Assembly (NCBI GenBank): GCA_028288705.1
Contig: JAQBNH010000003.1
Span: 1 to 64,000, forward strand
Direction: 5' to 3'
DNA from: Ferruginibacter sp.
Lineage (GTDB): Bacteria > Bacteroidota > Bacteroidia > Chitinophagales > Chitinophagaceae
Length of the DNA: 64,000 nucleotides
Position numbers and translations under genes: made by a program. Under the pieces are notes generated by a model, which searched no databases, had not been told where the DNA came from, and saw only the letters and a list, made by a program, of their open reading frames with translations. Of this stretch, positions 54,320 to 63,088 are shown piece after piece. Within the stretch, counting starts at the first letter, position 1. Every line of letters begins with the position of its first letter.

Positions 54320-55492
54320 TCAACCCCGATAAACAATCCGATACACCGCCCCGGCGAAATCATCGCTCACCAGCAAGGCACCGTCGGGCATCACTTCTAC
54401 ATCAACCGGGCGGCCCAGGACCTTACCATTGGGTTGCAGCCAGCCTTCAGCGAACGTGGTATAACCCAGTGATTTTCCTGCTGCATCCAGTTTCACCATC
54501 GTCACGCGGTAGCCAATCGGTTTGGTACGGTTCCAGCTGCCGTGTTCTGCGATAAATACCTGGTTGCTATAGCTGCTGTCGAACATTTTTCCAGTATAAA
54601 AGCGCATGCCTAAAGCTGCCACGTGCGGATCCAGCACCTGTACCGGTGGCGTGTAGTCGCTGCAGTTTTTTCCTTTGCCAAATTCAGGATCAATAATATT
54701 TCCCTGGTGGCAATACGGGAAGCCAAAGTGCAGGGAATCTTTATTGGCCATATTCAGTTCATCACCGGGAACGTCGTCGCCGAAATTATCGCGGCCGTTT
54801 TCTGTGAACCATAATTTTTTAGTGGCAGGATGCCAGGCAAACCCAACAGAATTTCGAATGCCCCGGGCAATGATCTCCATCCCCGTGCCATCCGCATTTA
54901 ACCTGGTAATGGATGCATAGATGGGGTTTTCCTTTTCACAGATATTGCAGGGTGCACCAACAGGCACGTATAATTTTCCATCCGGACCAAAGGCGATAAA
55001 TTTCCAGCCGTGGTGCGTGTCTTTCGGATATTTATCATATACAACAACGGGCTTCGGCGGATTCGCCAGGTTGGCTTCAATATTATCGAGCCTTAAAATG
55101 GAACTGATCGTCGCGATATATAGATTACCGTCTTTAAACGCCACGCCGTTGGGGGTATTCAAACCGGAAGCGATCGTATATACCTTATCTGCTTTACCAT
55201 CTTTATTTTCATCCACCACGGCATAAACTTTGTCTTCACTGCGGTTGCCAACATACAAATTGCCGGAAGGAGAGAGCGTAATACTTCTCGCATTCGGAAC
55301 TTCTGCATACACACTGATCGTAAATCCTGGAGGTAGTTTGATCTTGTCGAGATGGTATTTCTTCGCCAGCTCGTTGGTATCTTTTTCAGCAATTTCCGTC
55401 TGCTTGCTGCTCTTGCTGCCGTTGCAGGAAACGAAGGCGAGATTTAAAGGAAGGAGAGACAGGAAGACTAAACTGCGTAGAATAACATGCAT
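54320..55492 (-). CDS. PQQ-type sugar dehydrogenase, lipoprotein
   Basis: From ATG 55492 (MHVILRSLVF) the product is 390 aa with a lipobox ending FVSC (C23). A six-bladed beta-propeller of the sorbosone/glucose dehydrogenase (GSDH) type follows, with KLPPGFTISVYAEVPNARSI, GNLYVGNRSEDKVY, HHGWKFIAFGPDGKLYVP and a FTENGRDNFGDDVPGDELN metal/PQQ-site loop. It should oxidise a sugar or polyol in the periplasm if PQQ is available; no PQQ synthesis genes are in this window. A longer frame upstream overlaps the ogt gene and is rejected. Confidence 0.87.
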   Translation of the reverse strand: MHVILRSLVFLSLLPLNLAFVSCNGSKSSKQTEIAEKDTNELAKKYHLDKIKLPPGFTISVYAEVPNARSITLSPSGNLYVGNRSEDKVYAVVDENKDGKADKVYTIASGLNTPNGVAFKDGNLYIATISSILRLDNIEANLANPPKPVVVYDKYPKDTHHGWKFIAFGPDGKLYVPVGAPCNICEKENPIYASITRLNADGTGMEIIARGIRNSVGFAWHPATKKLWFTENGRDNFGDDVPGDELNMANKDSLHFGFPYCHQGNIIDPEFGKGKNCSDYTPPVQVLDPHVAALGMRFYTGKMFDSSYSNQVFIAEHGSWNRTKPIGYRVTMVKLDAAGKSLGYTTFAEGWLQPNGKVLGRPVDVEVMPDGALLVSDDFAGAVYRIVYRG

Positions 55493-55541
55493 AACGATGA
55501 TTTGTATAATGCTAACATTTAGTGTGCCGTAAATGTTTATC

Positions 55542-56036
55542 CTAAAAAAGCGTTTGCACGCCGGCGCTGTATTTTGCTTCATGGGCGAGTAGCCATTGTT
55601 TGCGCCAGAGCTCCCCGGCATAACCGACCAGGCTGCCGTTGCTGCCGATCACGCGGTGGCAGGGCACGACGATCGCGATGTTATTTTTTCCATTCGCGGT
55701 GCCCACGGCACGGATCGCTTTTGGATCGCCGAGTTTTTTACTCAGGTCCATATAACTGCAGGTGCGGCCGGCAGGGATGGCGAGCAGGCCGTTCCAGACC
55801 TTTTGCTGAAAAGCGGTTCCGGGTTGGGCAAGTGGAAGATCGAAGGACAAATTTTCCCCGCTGAAATAATCATCGAGTTGCCGGATACATGCTACCAGTA
55901 TCGGTGCAGCAGGATGGGGATTGTTATCGGGCAGCATGTCCTCTTGCTGGAAACTTAATTCAGCCAGCGCGTCTGCCTCGTTAGCCAGGCGAAGTACGCC
56001 GATCGGGCTTTGGTAAAAATATTGTTCCTGCTCCAT
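55542..56036 (-). CDS. ogt: Methylated-DNA-[protein]-cysteine S-methyltransferase
   Basis: This 164-aa repair protein has the Ada/Ogt C-terminal domain: FQQKVWNGLLAIPAGRTCSY (76-95), then ANGKNNIAIVVPCHRVIG with acceptor C126, then GYAGELWRKQWLL. It takes methyl groups from O6-methylguanine onto its own Cys. It is read towards the sugar dehydrogenase gene and diverges from an ArsR-type regulator. Confidence 0.92.
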   Translation of the reverse strand: MEQEQYFYQSPIGVLRLANEADALAELSFQQEDMLPDNNPHPAAPILVACIRQLDDYFSGENLSFDLPLAQPGTAFQQKVWNGLLAIPAGRTCSYMDLSKKLGDPKAIRAVGTANGKNNIAIVVPCHRVIGSNGSLVGYAGELWRKQWLLAHEAKYSAGVQTLF

Positions 56037-56087
56037 AAACTAGATACATTAAAATTACAAAAATATCTGCAGAAGCGGCAACCGTTC

Positions 56088-56095
56088 TATATTTG
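56088..56095 (+). promoter_or_regulatory. -7 promoter box of the ArsR-type gene
   Basis: TATATTTG matches TAnnTTTG and ends 5 bp before the ATG at 56101, so the mRNA would start at or near the start codon. No -33 TTG at the usual spacing was found. Confidence 0.4.
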
Positions 56096-56100
56096 CAGCG

Positions 56101-56391
56101 ATGAATGCGAAACAGGCAGAGACGGGTTTTATTGAGAAGGCAATGTCGGCCGTAGCGGACCCATACCGTATGAGCATCCTGCAGGAACTGTTGGAAAAAG
56201 GCTCGATCCGTTGCTGTGATGTCGTCTCCCTTACCGGTCTATCGCAGCCCACCTGTTCCCATCATATCAAATTGTTGGCAGACAGTAACCTGATCGAATG
56301 CCGTAAAGAAGGGCGTAATAATTTCTTCACGCTCAACAGGGATAATTTTAAAAGGCTGGGGAATTATTTTAAGCAATTCGCTTCAAGTTAG
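56101..56391 (+). CDS. ArsR-family winged-helix regulator
   Basis: The 96-aa protein is a compact winged helix: DPYRMSILQELLEKGSIRCC, then recognition helix LSQPTCSHHIKLL, then wing IECRKEGRNNFFTL. C39 and C40 (RCCDV) might bind a metal or sense thiol state, but the classical metal box ELCVCDL is absent. Its likely DNA target is its own promoter or the divergent ogt gene. It is a single-gene unit, closely followed by a dispersed repeat. Confidence 0.88.
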   Translation: MNAKQAETGFIEKAMSAVADPYRMSILQELLEKGSIRCCDVVSLTGLSQPTCSHHIKLLADSNLIECRKEGRNNFFTLNRDNFKRLGNYFKQFASS

Positions 56392-56393
56392 GT

Positions 56394-56535
56394 TCGCCAC
56401 TAAGACACGAAAAAAAGAAGACGCACAAAGTTTTGTTTAAAAATAATTCCGACTCGTTCTTGTAGTCTTCCCTTTTCTCCGAAATATTGGGGCTTAATTT
56501 CTTTGTGAATCTTTCTGCCTTTGAGCCTTCGTGGC
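56394..56535 (+). repeat. Dispersed repeat unit with inverted ends, copy 7
   Basis: It starts TTCGCCACTAAGACACG with AAGACGCACAAAG and ends CTTTGTG, then GAGCCTTCGTGGC, the reverse complement of its beginning in outline. It lies between two convergent genes and could fold into a long hairpin acting as terminator. Confidence 0.55.
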
Positions 56536-56541
56536 TAAAAA

Positions 56542-57411
56542 TCAATCATCCAGCAACGCCGCCAGTTGCAGCAGCTCCTCCATTTTATACTGGTTATTAC
56601 TGTTATCGAAACATTTCGCAATCTCTTCCAGTAAAAACCGGATGATGCGTTTGTTGTTGATCGGCCGGAAGAACGATGTCACCGGAGGCACAGAGAGCCG
56701 CTTGAAATAATTTTCAATATCCTTATGCGAATACATCTGCCCGGTGAGGGCATCAATGTAAAATTTAATTTTCTCTGAAGAGTGTCCTTTGGGATTCAGT
56801 AAATCATACTGCTCATCAAAATAACCAAGGATAAATTGTCGTGGAATGTTGATCGCTTTCACCGGGATATCGAGCAGTTCGCAAAGCACCAGGTAAATGA
56901 TACCATTGCTGATCGCATTGCCTTTCTTGCTTTCCAGCGTTTTGTTGATCAGGAAATGATCCGGGTTATCATAATTGAGGTCAACGCCCTTCTGTTTGTA
57001 ATAGCTGTAAAAAATACTGTTCATCACATTCACCTGTTCCATCGGCGTGAGATAGCTGTTGAGTTCCAGCCAGATGTTTCGGCGGATCTTCTCAATTTCC
57101 TGCATGATTACTGCGGGCTGCAGATCAGGATAATGGTATTTCGCCACGATCAGCGCGCCTTCCAGCAGATCGGCGTTGCCATCTTTCCAGCTGATAAACT
57201 CCTGTGTGAGATCGCGGAGATGAACGCGGTGAATCAGCAGTTCGATCCGTTCCTGCATGTCTTCGTTGCTGATATTTTCCCAGAGATGCTCCAGGTTGGG
57301 AATGATCTCCTTGCCAAAAGAAATGATCTTTTCGCTAACGGTAGAATACACATCTTCATCCGGATCATCGATCAAATGAAGCAGGGCTGATATCTCTTTA
57401 TTTTCCTGCAA
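56542..57411 (-). CDS. SirB1/transglutaminase-like family protein
   Basis: This 289-aa cytosolic protein has a helical HEAT-like N-terminus (about 1-60). A SirB1 N-terminal domain follows, with ALIVAKYHYPDLQPAVIMQE, NVMNSIFYSYYKQKGV, and KTLESKKGNAISNGIIYLVL where the transglutaminase Cys is replaced. IPRQFILGYFD comes next, and ALTGQMYSHKDIENY near the end. The protein is probably non-catalytic. Function in Bacteroidota is unknown; Enterobacteria SirB1 genes lie with release-factor methylation genes. Confidence 0.82.
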   Translation of the reverse strand: MQENKEISALLHLIDDPDEDVYSTVSEKIISFGKEIIPNLEHLWENISNEDMQERIELLIHRVHLRDLTQEFISWKDGNADLLEGALIVAKYHYPDLQPAVIMQEIEKIRRNIWLELNSYLTPMEQVNVMNSIFYSYYKQKGVDLNYDNPDHFLINKTLESKKGNAISNGIIYLVLCELLDIPVKAINIPRQFILGYFDEQYDLLNPKGHSSEKIKFYIDALTGQMYSHKDIENYFKRLSVPPVTSFFRPINNKRIIRFLLEEIAKCFDNSNNQYKMEELLQLAALLDD

Positions 57412-57489
57412 AGGCTACTGGTTTTTATCTGAAAACAATTTCGTTCAGAAAGGTTAAAAGGGGTTGTTAAAATTGTCAACATACCGTGA

Positions 57490-58044
57490 CTAACTTCCAA
57501 GGCTTGCAGCAAATTCCGCGTCGAGCGAAATGTTTTTGCTGAGCAGGGAGGCGAATTGTTGGCGCTCAACATCGGTGGTAAAAATGCGCTTCGGAACGAT
57601 CAATGCCTGTATCGCTGAAACAAATAAAAAATAATGATCCTTTGTTTCTTCCTTACGGATAAAGGCTTGCCAGGAAAAATGATGTGCAGACTGTTCATTT
57701 TTAAGAACGATACCCGAGTTGTCTATCGTGAGCAGGTTGGATAAAAATATAGATGCGTTGGCCGGGTCTTCGGCAATTTCCAAAGCGATGCGCTGGTACT
57801 TCGACCGCACATTAAAAAAGGAAAATCCAAATGTTGCCGCCAAAAAAAATATCGCCAGCCAGGTAAATCTGGAGAAGCCGGCAAACGTGCCGGTATAATA
57901 AAAGGCCGCGAGGAAAGCCAATAGGGGAAGGCCCTGGCGTAAAAAATACGTTGCCCGTCTTTTTTTATTCTTCGGCGCATCCCACATCACCCAGGTGTAA
58001 TAAGCCTGGTAATCTGTTGCAGAAATGGCGTATTGTAATTGCAA
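57490..58044 (-). CDS. YcxB-like membrane protein
   Basis: This 184-aa protein has two adjacent TM helices (about 33-50 and 56-72) followed by a C-terminal YcxB-type domain (about 90-170), with the typical order of a LTIDNSGIVLKNE strand, a HHFSWQAFIRKEETKDHYFL segment and IVPKRIF. The family role is unknown. It lies 78 bp upstream of the SirB1-like gene in the same direction, possibly as one unit. Confidence 0.82.
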   Translation of the reverse strand: MQLQYAISATDYQAYYTWVMWDAPKNKKRRATYFLRQGLPLLAFLAAFYYTGTFAGFSRFTWLAIFFLAATFGFSFFNVRSKYQRIALEIAEDPANASIFLSNLLTIDNSGIVLKNEQSAHHFSWQAFIRKEETKDHYFLFVSAIQALIVPKRIFTTDVERQQFASLLSKNISLDAEFAASLGS

Positions 58045-58049
58045 AGCGT

Positions 58050-58290
58050 GAGGAAAGTTTATTAGTTGATGAGTTGAGAAGTCGGATAGTCATTGGTCAA
58101 TCAGTGACTGGTCATTGGTCATTGGTCATTGGTCAATTAGTCATTTAGCCATTGAGGGCTCCACCAAATTCCGAATTCCCAATTCCAAATTACTAATTCT
58201 TATCCCTAACCAACCATTCAACTAATCAACTGCTCAACCAGCATACTGCCCACCCAATTCCCAATTCCCAATCACTAATTACTAATCAAC
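58050..58290. repeat. Mixed octamer/heptamer repeat tract
   Basis: The left part has GTTTATTA, GTTGATGA and GTTGAGAA units, then tandem 7-bp GTCATTG copies (about 58090-58135). The right part has reversed AATTCCC, AATTACT, TCAACTAA and TCAACTGC units. It fills the gap between the YcxB-like gene and topA. Confidence 0.65.
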
Positions 58291-58297
58291 CGAGCAA

Positions 58298-60883
58298 CTA
58301 ACCTTTCTTCTTCGGCGCGGCTTTCTTCTTCACAGAACTCTTCACCGCCGCCTTTTTCGGAGCCGCTTTTTTCTTCGCAGTTGTTTTCTTATCGAAAGCT
58401 TTCGGCTCCTGGACTAAGATCATTTTCTTTACGTCTTCCAGGCTGAGGGTTGATAATTCTTCCGGCGTGAATTTTCCTTGTGCACCGCCACCAACCAGTT
58501 TCAGCATTTTTTTATTGAAGCGGATGAACGCGCCCCAACGTCCATTTTCTAAAGCGATCTTTTCTTCGGGCCATTGCTGGATAAACCGGTTGGCTTCTTT
58601 TTCTACTTTCTTTTCGATGAGTTCGTTGCAATCCTGCTGTGTAAGGCTATCAAAGTTATAGGCGCGCGGTATATTAATAAACAGGTCGTTCCATTTTATA
58701 AAAGGCCCGAATCTTCCTTTGCCTTTCGTGATCGGCTTCTCGTCGTAAAAACCGATCGGCGCATCTTCCACTTGTTTGGCGCTGATGATTTCTACCGCTC
58801 TTTTTAAATCTACCTCGATCGGCTCTTCACCCTTCGGAATAGAAATAAAAGCTTCGCCCCATTTTACATAGGGACCGAACCGGCCAATATTGACAGATAC
58901 TTCCAGACCTTCATGTTCCCCCAGCGTAAGTGGCAGTTTAAATAGTTCCAACGCCTCTTCAAAGCTGATCGTTTCAATACTCTGGCTGGCTTTCAGTTTA
59001 GCAAAGCGTGGTTTCTCTTCATCGTTCTGCGCACCGATCTGCACCATAGGTCCGTAGCGGCCCATCCTGGCGGTCACCGGTTTTCCATCTTCAGCCACAC
59101 CGAGCATCCGTTCGCCAACAGCACGCTCTGCTGTTTCCAGCGTATGTTCCACACCGGTATGAAAGGGCGTATAAAAATCAGCCACCATTTTATTCCACTT
59201 CATTTTCCCTTCGGCGATCTCATCAAACTCTTTTTCTATTTCTGCGGTGAAGGAATAATCCATCACGTTCTTAAAATGCAGGTTTAAAAAATCCGTGACA
59301 ACAAGTCCAAGATCCGTCGGGAATAATTTGGATTTCTCCGCGCCCGTGATTTCTGATTCGTTTAATTTTTCAATGCGGTCGTCTTTTAATTTCAGCACGC
59401 GGAAGTTGCGCTTTACGCCTTCCTTATCTTTCTTCTCTACATAAGTCCTTTTAATGATCGTGGAGATCGTCGGCGCATAAGTACTTGGCCTTCCGATTCC
59501 GAGCTCTTCCATTTTCTTCACGAGAGAAGCTTCTGTATAACGGGCTGAATGGCGGGTGAACTTTTCTGTCGCCGTCATTTGCTGAAAAGCGAGTTGCTGA
59601 CCCACCGCCAAATTCGGTAACCGGCTTTGATCGCCTTCTTCGCCTTCTTCTTCGTCTGTGCTTTCCAGGTAGACTTTCAAAAAGCCGTCAAATTTCAACA
59701 CTTCACCAGTGGCGGTGAGGTCTTCGTTATTCGTGCTGATGTTGATCTTCGCAGTTGTTTTTTCAAATTCCGCGTCGGCCATTTGCGAAGCGATCGTACG
59801 CTTCCAGATCAGTTCATATAAGCGCACCAGGTCCGGATCGTTCACGGTATGATTTTCCATATAAGTCGGCCTGATCGCCTCATGCGCTTCCTGTGCACTT
59901 TCGTTCTTATTCTTATATTTTCTGACCTGTAAATATTTTGCGCCAAAGCTTTTATTGATCTCGTTCTTAATACCGTCCATCGCCGTTTCACCAAGGTTAA
60001 CGCTATCGGTACGCATGTAGGTGATCTTACCACTTTCATATAGTTTCTGTGCGAGCAACATCGTCTTACTTACGCCATAACCCAATTTCCGGCTGGCTTC
60101 CTGTTGCAGGGTGGAAGTGGTGAAAGGGGCTGCGGGCGTACGTTTGCCCGGGCGTACCTGGATGTCCTTTACTTTGTAACCGGCACCGATACAACTTTGT
60201 AGAAACTTTTCTGCATCCTCTGCGGCATTATATTTCGCGCCTTCTGCTTTAAAGATGACCGTCTTATTATTAAGATCCGTCGCTGCTAAAGAAGCTTCTA
60301 TTTTAAAACTGCCAACGGCATTGAAATTATTGATCTCGCGTTCTTTTTCTACGATCAGTTTAACGGCGACACTCTGTACACGGCCGGCACTCAGGCCGCC
60401 TTTCTGGCCGATCTTGCGCCAAAGCACGGGGCTCAATTCGAAACCCACGATCCTGTCTAATACCCGGCGTGCCTGTTGCGCATCTACCAGGTCCATATTA
60501 ATGGTGCGTGGATTGGCGACCGCTTTCTGGATGGCAGGTTTCGTGATCTCGTGGAAAACAATACGCTTGGTGGTTTTTGGATCGAGGTTCAATACTTCCG
60601 CGAGGTGCCAGCTGATGCTTTCTCCTTCGCGGTCCTCATCCGATGCCAGCCAGACTTCGCCGGATTTTTTGGCGATGGCTTTTAATTCGCGCACCACTTT
60701 GTCCTTTTCGGCAGGAACAATATATTTTGGGTTGAAATTATTGTTGATATCGATGCCCATATCATTCTTCTCGAGATCGCGGATATGGCCATAACAACTC
60801 TTCACCTCGAAATCTTTACCTAAGATCGCTTCGATGGTTTTGGCTTTCGCCGGTGACTCTACTATTAATAAGTTCTTTGCCAT
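58298..60883 (-). CDS. topA: DNA topoisomerase I
   Basis: From ATG 60883 (MAKNLLIVES) the product is 861 aa. The Toprim domain has E9 and the DEDRE acidic triad (D82, D84, E86). The type IA core has the catalytic Y289 in GKITYMRTDSVNLG. The C-terminus carries several repeats of the type FGPYVKWGEAFISIP and RFGPFIKWNDLFINIP in place of zinc fingers, then a Lys/Ala tail typical of many TopA proteins. It relaxes negative supercoils and is essential. A longer frame upstream (to 61015) adds a non-conserved extension. Confidence 0.95.
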   Translation of the reverse strand: MAKNLLIVESPAKAKTIEAILGKDFEVKSCYGHIRDLEKNDMGIDINNNFNPKYIVPAEKDKVVRELKAIAKKSGEVWLASDEDREGESISWHLAEVLNLDPKTTKRIVFHEITKPAIQKAVANPRTINMDLVDAQQARRVLDRIVGFELSPVLWRKIGQKGGLSAGRVQSVAVKLIVEKEREINNFNAVGSFKIEASLAATDLNNKTVIFKAEGAKYNAAEDAEKFLQSCIGAGYKVKDIQVRPGKRTPAAPFTTSTLQQEASRKLGYGVSKTMLLAQKLYESGKITYMRTDSVNLGETAMDGIKNEINKSFGAKYLQVRKYKNKNESAQEAHEAIRPTYMENHTVNDPDLVRLYELIWKRTIASQMADAEFEKTTAKINISTNNEDLTATGEVLKFDGFLKVYLESTDEEEGEEGDQSRLPNLAVGQQLAFQQMTATEKFTRHSARYTEASLVKKMEELGIGRPSTYAPTISTIIKRTYVEKKDKEGVKRNFRVLKLKDDRIEKLNESEITGAEKSKLFPTDLGLVVTDFLNLHFKNVMDYSFTAEIEKEFDEIAEGKMKWNKMVADFYTPFHTGVEHTLETAERAVGERMLGVAEDGKPVTARMGRYGPMVQIGAQNDEEKPRFAKLKASQSIETISFEEALELFKLPLTLGEHEGLEVSVNIGRFGPYVKWGEAFISIPKGEEPIEVDLKRAVEIISAKQVEDAPIGFYDEKPITKGKGRFGPFIKWNDLFINIPRAYNFDSLTQQDCNELIEKKVEKEANRFIQQWPEEKIALENGRWGAFIRFNKKMLKLVGGGAQGKFTPEELSTLSLEDVKKMILVQEPKAFDKKTTAKKKAAPKKAAVKSSVKKKAAPKKKG

Positions 60884-61091
60884 AATATTTTCCAATCCTT
60901 TCTTCCCGCGCAATTTGCGGGGTTCAATAACGTCCATCAGCTTCCGGAAAATACGCCCTTCCTGCCTGTTTTTTCTCGTGCAAGGGCCTTCCTCTGCGAG
61001 GTTTTTCCACCTCAAAAATGGTTATAACGTTACTGCAATATTAGTGTAAAATTGAAAAATCCAAATTTTTGTTCCCGTTCGGCTGCGTCCT

Positions 61092-61946
61092 TTAATCGAT
61101 CTGCAGGAAAGAGAGCAGGGCTTTTTTTACCGTTGCATCGCGGTAAATTTTACGATGGCCAAGTCCTTTCGTAATAATAAAACGGACATTCGGCCAGGCA
61201 TCTTCCTTCACTTTTAACGCATCGCTTAATGGCGTGACATCGTCGTCTTCATCATGGATCCAAAGCACCGAAGCTTTTATATTTTTCATGGCACGGCGGA
61301 TCGAAAACCATTCGCTATGTTCCCCGCTGATCGAAAAAATGATCTCGTCCATACTTTTCCGCAGCGCCGGTTTGTTGATCCCGATAAAAGAAAACGCAGT
61401 ATCAATCGCCGTGGTTGTTTCCGTAGCCGGCGCGATCAATACAACTTTAGTTTTGGGGGAATGCGGCATTCTTTCCAGCGCTAGGCTGATCGCCATCCCG
61501 CCAAATGAATGGGCGAGAAACGAATGGATAGGCCCATACAATTCCACTGCCTTGAGGATCATATTGGCGTAATCAACGGCGTTGACTGTTTTGCCTTCAC
61601 TTTTTCCATGTGCAGGTGCATCGAAAGCCAGCACCTCGTAACCTTGTGCCACCAACGGCGCCACGAAGCGGTGAAAATTCTGGCACGTAGAAGAAAAGCC
61701 GTGCAGCAGCAGGATCTTATGAGGGCGGGGATGGTTAACGCGGTAGCCGCGGATGGTTTTTCCGTCGACGGTAAACGCCAGTTTTTCTGCGGAATGAAAA
61801 TGATCTTTCTGCTTCTCAGCCGGGATGGGCAATGGTGTACAAAATAATTTGAATGCCACTTCACCGGCTTTGCGGTCGCTCAGCAAGCCCAGGACGTTTA
61901 ATTTTGTGCGGATAAATTGCAGAGCAAACTTTTTTTGTACATTCAT
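61092..61946 (-). CDS. Alpha/beta hydrolase
   Basis: From ATG 61946 (MNVQKKFALQ) the product is 284 aa, cytosolic. It has LLLHGFSST (oxyanion), FDAPAHGKSEGK, elbow AHSFGG with S147, a late Asp near IHDEDDDVTPL and a late His in GLGHRKIY. It is a serine hydrolase of unknown substrate. Its start lies 20 bp from the divergent DUF2520 gene, so each promoter overlaps the other gene's start region. Confidence 0.87.
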   Translation of the reverse strand: MNVQKKFALQFIRTKLNVLGLLSDRKAGEVAFKLFCTPLPIPAEKQKDHFHSAEKLAFTVDGKTIRGYRVNHPRPHKILLLHGFSSTCQNFHRFVAPLVAQGYEVLAFDAPAHGKSEGKTVNAVDYANMILKAVELYGPIHSFLAHSFGGMAISLALERMPHSPKTKVVLIAPATETTTAIDTAFSFIGINKPALRKSMDEIIFSISGEHSEWFSIRRAMKNIKASVLWIHDEDDDVTPLSDALKVKEDAWPNVRFIITKGLGHRKIYRDATVKKALLSFLQID

Positions 61947-61951
61947 CTTAC

Positions 61952-61959
61952 CAAAGTTA
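61952..61959 (-). promoter_or_regulatory. -7 promoter box of the alpha/beta hydrolase gene
   Basis: On the minus strand TAACTTTG matches TAnnTTTG, ending 5 bp before the ATG at 61946. The transcript would be nearly leaderless. Confidence 0.4.
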
Positions 61960-61965
61960 CTGCTT

Positions 61966-62721
61966 ATGAAAATATCCCTGATCGGCTCGGGCAACGTGGG
62001 CTCGGTTCTAGGCCGCCTGATGAAAGAGCATGGTCATACGATCGTGCAGGTGATGAGCCGCGATTCTCAACATGCCAGCAACCTGGCCAATCTTCTTAAC
62101 GCCGAAGCCAGTGATTTCTCCGGTATTGTAAATCAAACAGCGGAACTGATCGTGATCGCGGTCGCCGATGCAGGTATCCATAATGTATTACCGCAGATCA
62201 CCGCCAATAACCGCCTCGTGGTACATACGGCCGGATCCGTATCGAAAGATGTGCTGCAAAAATATTCTTCCAACTACGGTGTATTGTACCCGCTGCAAAG
62301 CCTGCGGAAAGAAATGGACCAAATTCCACCCATTCCTTTTTTGGTGGATGGAAGCGATGAAGGCTGTATTGTTTTCCTGGAAGAATTTGCCCGCAGTTTA
62401 TCCTCCAGCGTGCAGCGCACAACGGATGAAGAACGCTTAAAACTGCATACAGCGGCAGTGATCGTGAGCAATTTCACCAATCACTTATATGCGATCGCGG
62501 AAGATTTTTGTACAAAGGAATCCCTGGATTTTAATATGCTGAAACCATTGATCATGGAAACAGCGCATCGCATTCAGCATGCTTCACCTGCAGCGGTTCA
62601 GACCGGTCCGGCCGTGCGAAAAGATATCCAGACACTGGATAAACACCTGCGCCTGCTCGTAAATTATCCCAAATTAAAAACGACTTATATGCGGCTGACG
62701 GATAGTATTATGAATCCATGA
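61966..62721 (+). CDS. Rossmann-like/DUF2520 oxidoreductase
   Basis: From ATG 61966 (MKISLIGSGNVGS) the product is 251 aa. The N-terminal nucleotide-binding fold has GSGNVGS (7-13) and HTAGSVSKDVL near 80. The C-terminal DUF2520 domain has LYPLQSLRKE, LHTAAVIVSNFTNHLYAI and PLIMETAHRI. It resembles the F420-dependent NADP oxidoreductase/ProC fold. The reaction is unknown. An upstream frame overlapping the divergent gene is rejected. Confidence 0.88.
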   Translation: MKISLIGSGNVGSVLGRLMKEHGHTIVQVMSRDSQHASNLANLLNAEASDFSGIVNQTAELIVIAVADAGIHNVLPQITANNRLVVHTAGSVSKDVLQKYSSNYGVLYPLQSLRKEMDQIPPIPFLVDGSDEGCIVFLEEFARSLSSSVQRTTDEERLKLHTAAVIVSNFTNHLYAIAEDFCTKESLDFNMLKPLIMETAHRIQHASPAAVQTGPAVRKDIQTLDKHLRLLVNYPKLKTTYMRLTDSIMNP

Positions 62722-62730
62722 GGGAGGGGG

Positions 62731-63088
62731 TGGTTGAGTAGTTGATTAGTTTGGCGACCGTAATTTGGAATTAGTAATTAGGAATTTGGATGTAGCGTTT
62801 ACCAAATTGTTAGCACTGTTAGGTGTTGAGGAGGTAATTGGTTAAATGCATCGTTGAAACCCTTGATGGATATCAGCTGAATGTTAAAACCTAAACGTTA
62901 GCAGCGTTACAAGTTATTGGATTCTTTGACCTGACGGCAAGGCAACAAGTCGAAGAGACCAATACCCAATTACAAATTCCTATCAGCCCATCAACTATCT
63001 AACCTTTAGTCCTCAACAATTAATTCCTTTTTAAATCAGCAGAGACTTGCACCCAATTCCCAATCACTAGTCAACCAATTCCCAACAA
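62731..63088. repeat. Degenerate octamer/heptamer repeat tract
   Basis: At the left are GTTGAGTA, GTTGATTA and AATTTGG/AATTAGT/AATTAGG/AATTTGG units. At the right (62960-63088) are reversed copies (CAATTAC, AAATTCC, CAACTATC, CAATTCCC). About 180 bp between them look unique. No gene was seen in this gap. Confidence 0.55.
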
